NCBI GenBank assembly: GCA_002280565.1
Contig: NCEF01000026.1
Location: 1-38,134 of the forward strand
Origin: Sphingomonas sp. 32-66-10
GTDB taxonomy: Bacteria; Pseudomonadota; Alphaproteobacteria; Sphingomonadales; Sphingomonadaceae
Length of the DNA: 38,134 bases
Direction: 5' to 3'
Below, in pieces: positions 31,052-38,134 of the stretch; position 1 is the first letter of the stretch, and each line of letters starts with the position of its first letter. The position numbers and the translations under genes are program-made. The notes beneath the pieces are model-generated. The model saw nothing but the letters and a program-made list of their open reading frames with translations, searched no databases and had not been told where the DNA came from.

Positions 31052-32340
31052 CGCATCAGGCGCTGCATCAGGCTCATGAACGTCAGCGTTTCGACCGCAG
31101 CGTCCGGACGCGTCCATCCCCCGGTGATCGCATACCAATCGCCCGCCTTGGTCCGGACCAGCCAGCTGCCATAAATGACGCCCGTTTCCGACCCGCCCTT
31201 GAAGCCGGCATAGGCGAACCCGGCGTCTCCCGGCACCTGCGGATTGACCGCCATGATCGCCAGCGCCTCGGCTCCGCTGCGGGTGCGCAGCCAGTCGAGC
31301 AACGCCGCCTGGTCGCGCGGCGACGCGAACCATTCGACATCCAGCGCCAGCGGCTTGGCCTCGAACATCGCCGCGTCTGGCTTGGTCGCCGCCAGTCGCG
31401 TGGCATTGTCGCGCAGCAGCTTGCGGCGACCGTCCGGCCCTGCACCCTTCCACGCCGCCGCCAGATCGGCATTGCCCGGCGATTTCAGCTGGAACGCTTC
31501 GATCGTGGTCAGCACAGGTAGCGTGGCCCCGGGAACGGAGGCTCCGGCGCGTGCAACCATCGCATCGACCGCGTCCCTGCCGAGCGCGCGCAGCAGCGTG
31601 TCGGTCGCCGTATTGTCGCTGATCGAAATCATTAGCGTCGCCAGGCTGTGCAGCGTCACAGGTGCGCCGGTCGGCCAGTTCTGGGTGATACCCGAAGGGA
31701 GCGACCGCGTGTCGAGGGTGACCACATCTCTCCATTTGCGCGTGCCCGCCTGCACCTGCCGTGCGGCTTCGGCCAGCACCCAGAGTTTGAAGGCGGAACC
31801 GAGCGGCATCGCCGCATCGCCACGATATTCGGCGACCGGCGTCCGGCTGTCTCCCAGCCGGTACACGCCATAAGCGGCAGTTCCCGGCAGCGCGCGGAAA
31901 TCCGCCTCGATCTGCGCGAGCCCGTCACCGCGCGGTTCGACCTGACTGATCAGCAATCCAGAGATTGCGTGCGGCGGCGCAGGGTCGACGATGATCTGGA
32001 TCGTCGCCACCGACTTCTCGAAGCCAACCCGAACCACGGCCTGATGGGGCGTGCGCGGGGTGACCTGTTCGATGCCGACGGCCTTGCCATGTTGCGCACG
32101 CAGCTGCGCGCCAAGCGCGTCGAACTGTGCCTTGGGAACCTGCGCTTTGAAGCTGGCGTCAAAGGTGCCTTCGAAATCGCCGGAACCGTTGATCAGCACG
32201 GGGAGCGCGTCGATCCGGCGGGTGAGCTCGGGCGCGGCCTGAACTTGCGTGGCTTGAGCGGGAGCGGGCGGGGCGGTCGTCTGCCCCTGCGCCGCAAGCG
32301 GCACAGTCAACAGGGCGAGGGCGAACATCAGGGTGCGCAT
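31033..32340 (-). CDS. Secreted beta-lactamase-fold serine hydrolase with N-terminal DUF3887-like domain
   Basis: The 435-residue protein has a signal peptide (1 to about 19), a Pro/Ala/Gln linker, an alpha/beta domain of about 90 residues (38-130) resembling DUF3887, then a class A beta-lactamase/PBP-like domain. In this domain the S-x-x-K motif is SAFK (S182, K185) in MPLGSAFKLWVLAEA, S-D-N is ISDNTATD (S241-N243) and the third motif is KGG (K381) in GFKGGSETG rather than KTG or KSG. It may hydrolyse beta-lactams or act on peptidoglycan or peptides; the altered third motif leaves this open. It is downstream of an ECF sigma factor and a membrane protein in a tight run. Confidence 0.86.
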   Translation of the reverse strand: MRTLMFALALLTVPLAAQGQTTAPPAPAQATQVQAAPELTRRIDALPVLINGSGDFEGTFDASFKAQVPKAQFDALGAQLRAQHGKAVGIEQVTPRTPHQAVVRVGFEKSVATIQIIVDPAPPHAISGLLISQVEPRGDGLAQIEADFRALPGTAAYGVYRLGDSRTPVAEYRGDAAMPLGSAFKLWVLAEAARQVQAGTRKWRDVVTLDTRSLPSGITQNWPTGAPVTLHSLATLMISISDNTATDTLLRALGRDAVDAMVARAGASVPGATLPVLTTIEAFQLKSPGNADLAAAWKGAGPDGRRKLLRDNATRLAATKPDAAMFEAKPLALDVEWFASPRDQAALLDWLRTRSGAEALAIMAVNPQVPGDAGFAYAGFKGGSETGVIYGSWLVRTKAGDWYAITGGWTRPDAAVETLTFMSLMQRLMRQVATN

Positions 32341-32351
32341 CGGTAGTCCTT

Positions 32352-32945
32352 TCAGGCTTGGGATTGGTCGACGTCGGAAGAACCGGGGTCAAGTGCGGCG
32401 AGCTGGGCGTCGAGCGTGCGCGCAGCATGGCGGTTGAGCCGGAGCACGCCATACAAGACGCCGCACACGATCGTCGCCGCCAGCGCCGCAACGCCCAGCG
32501 CCGGCCCCCATCCGGTGTTTGCTGCCGTGACCCGGGTCACTGCGGCGAGGAAAATGATCGTGCCTGGAAGCATCGGGCCGATATACCAACGTCCGACACT
32601 GGCCAGTACATCGCGCTGCGCCGTCAACAGCGCGCGCAGATGGCTCAGCGCGTCCTGGTCCAGCGCCGCCGGATCGTCGACCGGGCGACGCGTCCACAGG
32701 TTGCGCATGACCAGCAGCAGCCCGGCGATTTGCACCAGACAGGCAATGCGCACGCCCCAGTCGGGGCTGGCCACGCCCGTCCAGCCAAAGAAACCGGCGG
32801 TCAGCGCACCGGCGGCATATTCGGTTACGTCGCGCCGCCATACCCGGCGGCGCAGCACGCGCGCACGTTCGGTCAGCTCGGCAGGCGAGGGCGCGCGCGC
32901 ATCAGTGTGCTGGGCAGTCCACAGGGTGACGATGGGATCGCTCAT
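32352..32945 (-). CDS. Membrane protein coupled to the ECF sigma factor gene
   Basis: The 197-residue protein has a cytoplasmic N-terminus with basic residues (RARVLRRRVWRRDVTEYAAG), four hydrophobic segments in two hairpins (AAGALTAGFFGWTGVAS, VRIACLVQIAGLLLVM, IGPMLPGTIIFLAAVTRV and LGVAALAATIVCGVLYGVL), and a soluble C-terminal helix. I do not recognise the family and see no zinc-binding anti-sigma motif (HxxxCxxC). Its start overlaps the sigma factor stop by 4 bases, and membrane proteins in this position often hold the sigma factor inactive, so an anti-sigma role is a reasonable guess. It lies 11 bases before the serine hydrolase gene. Confidence 0.75.
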   Translation of the reverse strand: MSDPIVTLWTAQHTDARAPSPAELTERARVLRRRVWRRDVTEYAAGALTAGFFGWTGVASPDWGVRIACLVQIAGLLLVMRNLWTRRPVDDPAALDQDALSHLRALLTAQRDVLASVGRWYIGPMLPGTIIFLAAVTRVTAANTGWGPALGVAALAATIVCGVLYGVLRLNRHAARTLDAQLAALDPGSSDVDQSQA

Positions 32946-33499
32946 CGCGGATCTCCCGATGCGAAATGACGGGCGAGCATGGTGCGGATGCGGTGCAGCT
33001 TCACGGCGACATGGTTGGCGGACAGGCCGGTAACCGCACCGATCGCGGCCGCGTCCAGCCCTTCGAGATGGAGCAGCATGACGCTGCGGTCCGGCTGGCG
33101 CAGTGCGGCGATCAGCGCGTGGATGCGGGCGAGGAGCTGCGTCGTCCCCGCCGTGCCTTCCGGATCGTCGGCGGCGGGCAGATCGGCGACATCTTCGAGC
33201 GCCACTCCCTTGGTCCCACGCGCGTCACGCGCCACATGGCTGGCCGCGACATTGTGCGCGACGCGATAGACGAAGGTGGACAGCGCGCTGCGCCCGGCAA
33301 AGCCCGACAGGCTCCGCCACAGCGCCAGGTGAATATCCTGCTCCAGATCGCGCGCGCGGTCCGGGTTGCGCTCGACCGCATGGGCAAGCCGGGCGATGGC
33401 GGGGGCATGCGCCGCCATCGCCTGCTGATACAGCCGCTCCTGCACGGCGGCCGGAGCAGCATCCATATCGGCATCGATCGGGGCGGTCATCGCGTCCAT
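32942..33499 (-). CDS. ECF-type RNA polymerase sigma factor
   Basis: The 185-residue protein has sigma region 2 (about 35-95: DRARDLEQDIHLALWRSLSGFAGRSALSTFVYRVAHNVAASHV) and region 4 (about 125-180: LIAALRQPDRSVMLLHLEGLDAAAIGAVTGLSANHVAVKLHRIRTMLARHF). Regions 1 and 3 are absent, which defines an ECF factor. Region 2.3/2.4 (FAGRSALSTFVYRVAHN) should melt the -10 element and region 4 (helix-turn-helix) read the -35. The start at 33499 has AAAGGGG upstream. A promoter-like TGTAAG/CGACTA pair sits directly before it. It probably controls the two genes behind it and perhaps itself. Confidence 0.9.
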   Translation of the reverse strand: MDAMTAPIDADMDAAPAAVQERLYQQAMAAHAPAIARLAHAVERNPDRARDLEQDIHLALWRSLSGFAGRSALSTFVYRVAHNVAASHVARDARGTKGVALEDVADLPAADDPEGTAGTTQLLARIHALIAALRQPDRSVMLLHLEGLDAAAIGAVTGLSANHVAVKLHRIRTMLARHFASGDPR

Positions 33500-33507
33500 G
33501 CCCCTTT

Positions 33508-33534
33508 AGTCGCCTGAGGCAGCGCGATCTTACA
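33508..33534 (-). promoter_or_regulatory. Candidate ECF-type autoregulated promoter
   Basis: Read on the minus strand, TGTAAG (33534-33529) and CGACTA (33513-33508) are 15 bases apart, similar in form to TGTAAC/CGTCTA-like promoters of some ECF groups. Transcription would start next to the sigma factor ATG, which implies a leaderless mRNA or a start a few codons downstream. The match is by eye only. Confidence 0.35.
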
Positions 33535-33551
33535 GCGCCGCCGAAAATAAA

Positions 33552-35543
<1,992 letters not shown>

Positions 35544-35609
35544 CTAATCCCCCGCGACGGTCCCGGCAAGCACGGGTGTTGCTGCATGGCAACATGAATG
35601 CGGAAATTC

Positions 35610-35640
35610 GGAACGGGGCGGGAAAGAACCGCGCCGTTCC
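35610..35640 (+). promoter_or_regulatory. Hairpin in the leader of the outer-membrane protein gene
   Basis: GGAACGG (35610-35616) pairs with CCGTTCC (35634-35640), and GCGG (35618-35621) with CCGC (35629-35632). There is a single G/G mismatch and a 7-base loop. It lies 39 bases before the start of a gene transcribed away from parE, so it cannot be the end of an upstream transcript. It may be an operator or an mRNA leader structure. Confidence 0.5.
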
Positions 35641-35679
35641 TCGTTAAGCTCCGGCAAGTTCAGTTGGAGTAACCTGTTT

Positions 35680-36504
35680 ATGCGTATGCGTACCCTGATG
35701 GGCGCCGGTGTGGCCGCCCTGACCCTCATCGCCGCCCCCGCCATGGCCCAGGACGGCGAGCCCGCTTTCGACGGCGTCTATGTCGGTGGCTCGTTCGGCT
35801 ACACCGTTCAGAACAATGATGTCGGCGAGACGATCGAATTCGACGCCGGCCGCAACGGCACCTTTGGCGACACGATCGCGACCTCGACCGGTGCCGACGC
35901 CTTCTCGCCCGGCTTCTGCAACGGCGCGGCGACCTCGAGCGCCAATGTCGCCTGTCTCAACGACAAGGACGATATCGAATATTATGGCCGCATCGGCTTC
36001 GACAAGCAGATGGGCAAGTTCGTGCTCGGTGCCGTTGCCGAATTCGGCAAGACCGAAGCGCGCGACAGCGTCACCGCCTACAGCACGACCCCGGCCTTCT
36101 ACACCATGACGCGCGAGCTCGACTGGAATGCGGCGCTGCGCCTGCGCGCCGGTATGGTCGCGGGTGAAAGCACGCTGTTCTACGCCACCGGCGGCGGCGC
36201 TTATGCGAAGCTCGATAACAGCTTCAGCAGCAGCAACACCGCAAACAGCTTCGCCGTTGAGGGCGACGATATGGCCTGGGGCTGGCAGGCCGGCGGCGGC
36301 GTCGAGCAGAAGCTTGGCCGCAACTTCTCGATCGGCCTTGAGTATCTCTACAGCCGTTATGACGACAGCGACTCGCGCGTTGCAGTCGGCACCGGCACTG
36401 CGGGTGCGACCAATCCGTTCGTCCTCGCGGGCGGCGCGGACTTCCGCCGCAGCGAGGACTTCGACTTCCATTCGCTACGCGCGACGGCAGCATTCCGCTT
36501 CTAA
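35680..36504 (+). CDS. Outer-membrane beta-barrel protein (porin family)
   Basis: The 274-residue protein has a signal peptide (1-23, cleaved after AMA). The mature chain opens GVYVGGSFGYTVQ, the usual first strand of OmpA-type/OMP_b-brl barrels. Alternating strands follow: YYGRIGFDKQMGKFVLGAVAEFG, WNAALRLRAGMVAGESTLFYATGGGAYAKL, WGWQAGGGVEQKLGRNFSIGLEYLYSRYDD. It ends LRATAAFRF; the C-terminal Phe is the BAM recognition signal. About eight strands fit. Two Cys (FCNGA..., ACLND) flank a likely surface loop and could form a disulphide. Function is probably structural or adhesive. GGAGT lies before the ATG at 35680. A strong terminator follows. Confidence 0.9.
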   Translation: MRMRTLMGAGVAALTLIAAPAMAQDGEPAFDGVYVGGSFGYTVQNNDVGETIEFDAGRNGTFGDTIATSTGADAFSPGFCNGAATSSANVACLNDKDDIEYYGRIGFDKQMGKFVLGAVAEFGKTEARDSVTAYSTTPAFYTMTRELDWNAALRLRAGMVAGESTLFYATGGGAYAKLDNSFSSSNTANSFAVEGDDMAWGWQAGGGVEQKLGRNFSIGLEYLYSRYDDSDSRVAVGTGTAGATNPFVLAGGADFRRSEDFDFHSLRATAAFRF

Positions 36505-36528
36505 GGCGGCTTCCCGAGCGGGAGTCTG

Positions 36529-36558
36529 GAGCCGGCGGGGAAACCCGTCGGCTCTTTT
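36529..36558 (+). terminator. Intrinsic terminator after the outer-membrane protein gene
   Basis: GAGCCGGCGGG (36529-36539) pairs with CCCGTCGGCTC (36544-36554), with one G-U pair. The loop is GAAA, and TTTT follows. Confidence 0.92.
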
Positions 36559-36619
36559 CGCTGCGCCGAGCCGATGCGGCCCGCCCCGACGCCCGTTAAA
36601 ATGCAATCAGCAAAGGCGT

Positions 36620-37300
36620 TCAGCGAACGCGCGGACCGCCATAGGGCAGGGGTGGCGGCGGGCGGCGATCACGGCGCGGTAGCTGCGCCTGATAGGCGTG
36701 ACCGCAATGGTCGACGCAATACGGGAAGCCCGGGTTCACCTTTTCGCCACAGAAATGGAAGTCCGGCTCGCCCGGATGGCCCAGCGGCCATTTGCAGATG
36801 CGATCGTTGAGGTCGAGCAGCGTCGTCTTGCCCTCGATCTCCTTGCTCGGCTTGGCCGGGACCAGGCGGCGCGGCGGGGCAGGGGCGATCGGCGGGGCCT
36901 GTTCGCCCGGGTTCTGGCGAATAAACCCGCCGGGGCCGACCGAACGCAGTACCGGGCCTTCGCGCACTGCGGGCGTCGGCGCTTCAACCTCATCCTCGTC
37001 CTCATCCTCGATCACCGGGGCGGGAGCAGGGGTCGGTGCCGCGACCGGAGCGGCGGCGCGCGGGGCGGGCGCAGCGGGTGCCGGCTTGGGCGCAGGCGGT
37101 GCGGCGGGCGCGGGAGCGGGCTTCGCCTCTGCCGCATTGGCCTTCACCGGCGACGGACGCGAAGCGAGACCCAGGCGGTGCGCCTTGCCGATCACGGCGT
37201 TGCGGCTCACGCCACCCAGTTCCTCGGCAATCTGGGTAGCGGTCAGGCCGCTGTCCCACATCTTGCGCAGCGTCTCGATCCGTTCGTCGGTCCAGCTCAT
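36620..37300 (-). CDS. gcrA: Cell cycle regulator GcrA
   Basis: The 226-residue protein starts MSWTDERIETLRKMWDSGLTATQIAEELGGVSRNAVIGKAHRLGL, the diagnostic GcrA DNA-binding domain. A long Pro/Ala linker (about 50-150) and a C-terminal LLDLNDRICKWPLGHPGEPDFHFCGEKVNPGFPYCVDHCGHAYQ domain follow. GcrA binds sigma-70 RNA polymerase and activates promoters with GANTC sites methylated by CcrM, which sets cell-cycle order in alphaproteobacteria. The linker is longer than the Caulobacter one (about 170 residues in total there). It is divergent from the ABC permease gene. One GANTC lies in its own leader. Confidence 0.95.
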   Translation of the reverse strand: MSWTDERIETLRKMWDSGLTATQIAEELGGVSRNAVIGKAHRLGLASRPSPVKANAAEAKPAPAPAAPPAPKPAPAAPAPRAAAPVAAPTPAPAPVIEDEDEDEVEAPTPAVREGPVLRSVGPGGFIRQNPGEQAPPIAPAPPRRLVPAKPSKEIEGKTTLLDLNDRICKWPLGHPGEPDFHFCGEKVNPGFPYCVDHCGHAYQAQLPRRDRRPPPPLPYGGPRVR

Positions 37301-37314
37301 TTGTCGTCCCTAAA

Positions 37315-37319
37315 GAATC
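37315..37319. promoter_or_regulatory. GANTC (CcrM) site upstream of gcrA
   Basis: GAATC, a GANTC site, lies 15 bases before the gcrA start, in the 63-base region shared with the divergent ABC permease gene. A 5-base site can occur by chance, but GANTC is avoided outside regulated promoters in many alphaproteobacteria. Confidence 0.4.
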
Positions 37320-37363
37320 AATCCCGTTGCCGGGTGTGGCCGCAGCGATTAACCGGCCTTTGC

Positions 37364-38134
37364 ATGACCGACCAGTCCCCGCCGCCCGAAAGCATGATCG
37401 CCGGCCCCGGCGTTCCGATCATCCGTAACGTGAACTGGGGCGGGCTGTGGACCCTCTATGTGAAGGAGGTGCGCCGTTTCTTCAAGGTGCAGCTCCAGAC
37501 CGTATGGGCGCCGGCGGTTACCACGTTGTTATTTCTGGTGGTTTTCACCGTCGCTTTGGGCGGGGGCGGGCGCACCGTGACGCTCGGTAGCACCGCAATC
37601 CCCTTTGCTAATTTTCTTGCCCCCGGGCTGATCGTGATGGGCATGCTTCAAAATGCCTTTGCCAATGCCAGCTTTTCGCTGCTGGTCGGCAAGATTCAGG
37701 GGACGATCGTCGATTATCTGATGCCGCCTTTGTCGACGGGCGAGCTGCTCGCGGCCTTGTGCGGCGGCGCGGTGACGCGCGCCTTTTGCGTCGGCGCGGC
37801 GGTGTGGCTGGCGATGGCGCTGTGGCCCGGCGTCAGCGTGATCCCGGCGCATTTCTGGGCGATCCTGTGGTTCGGGTTCCTCGGTTCGCTGTTCCTGGCG
37901 CTGATGGGCGTGCTCACCTCGATCTGGGCGGAGAAGTTCGATCACGCGGCTGCGGTGACCAACTTCGTCGTCGCGCCGCTCGCCTTGCTCTCAGGCACCT
38001 TCTACTCGGTCGATCGTCTGTCGCCGATGTTTCAGGCGATCAGCCACGCCAATCCGTTTTTCTACATCATCTCGGGCTTCCGCTACGGGTTCCTCGGTGT
38101 GGCCGATTCGCCGATCCTGGTGGGAAGCGCGGTG
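37364..38134 (+). CDS. ABC-2 type transporter permease, 3' end missing
   Basis: The frame runs from the ATG at 37364 to the right edge (257 codons, no stop). After a short cytoplasmic N-terminus ending in VNWGGLWTLYVKEVRRFFKVQLQT, six hydrophobic segments follow, including TVWAPAVTTLLFLVVFTVALG, FLAPGLIVMGMLQNAFANASFS and WLAMALWPGVS. The signature SHANPFFYIISGFRYGFLG is that of the YadH/YhhJ-like ABC-2 permease family, which exports drugs, lipids or polysaccharides with a separate ATPase. Family proteins are about 255-280 residues, so only a short tail is missing. The partner ATPase is not in this window. Confidence 0.92.
   Translation, partial: MTDQSPPPESMIAGPGVPIIRNVNWGGLWTLYVKEVRRFFKVQLQTVWAPAVTTLLFLVVFTVALGGGGRTVTLGSTAIPFANFLAPGLIVMGMLQNAFANASFSLLVGKIQGTIVDYLMPPLSTGELLAALCGGAVTRAFCVGAAVWLAMALWPGVSVIPAHFWAILWFGFLGSLFLALMGVLTSIWAEKFDHAAAVTNFVVAPLALLSGTFYSVDRLSPMFQAISHANPFFYIISGFRYGFLGVADSPILVGSAV

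Overview
The window looks like chromosomal DNA of a sphingomonad (Alphaproteobacteria, Sphingomonadales). It is GC-rich throughout. It carries gcrA, an F0 ATP synthase operon with separate b and b' subunits and no F1 genes beside it, EcfG-type stress promoters, small DUF3297 and DUF202 proteins, and intergenic palindromic repeats of a kind I associate with this group. The assignment rests on gene content and protein style; there is no rRNA or other taxonomic marker in the window.

Layout. 1-2.7 kb: the end of a TPR protein, an EVE-domain protein, a small secreted Tyr/Arg-rich protein, DUF3297, a G-rich repeat element and a broken PEP mutase/isocitrate lyase-family gene. 2.8-4.8 kb: a LytS/LytTR two-component pair. 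4.8-9.8 kb: osmC behind a near-consensus EcfG promoter, gpmA, a dienelactone hydrolase, a histone-H1-like Lys/Ala/Pro protein, purB, and a secreted EF-hand protein behind a second EcfG-like promoter. 9.9-13.5 kb: radC, then the F0 operon atpI-atpB-atpE-atpF'-atpF, closed by a strong terminator and a second copy of the G-rich repeat. 13.6-17.3 kb: DUF202, a secreted M20 amidohydrolase and uvrC. 17.3-18.1 kb: an islet of visibly lower GC with a hairpin-rich leader and one unrecognised gene. 18.1-20.8 kb: DUF2254, rlmJ and a small conserved protein. 21-25.8 kb: a deacetylase/acyltransferase pair, recO, leuB, and a dolichol-phosphate-mannose-synthase-like/GtrA fusion. 25.9-28 kb: a TraB/GumN protein and a PMT-type glycosyltransferase. 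28-31 kb: a frameshifted metZ, apaG, a GcvA-type LysR regulator and a GNAT acetyltransferase. 31-33.5 kb: an ECF sigma factor, a membrane protein and a beta-lactamase-fold serine hydrolase in one tight run. 33.5-38.1 kb: parE, an outer-membrane beta-barrel protein, gcrA and most of an ABC-2 permease.

Most genes are housekeeping. The points most worth a second look are: the repeats that combine hairpins with four-run G tracts; two genes broken by internal deletions (PEP mutase family, metZ); the low-GC islet with its structured leader; two EcfG promoters that put osmC and the EF-hand gene in the general stress response; the ECF sigma/membrane protein/serine hydrolase run; and a possible lipid-linked sugar glycosylation pair. 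No tRNA, rRNA, CRISPR array, insertion sequence or prophage was seen. No gene-free stretch exceeds 300 bases; the longest are 8974-9233 (which holds the EcfG-like promoter) and 20751-21012 (nothing recognised).
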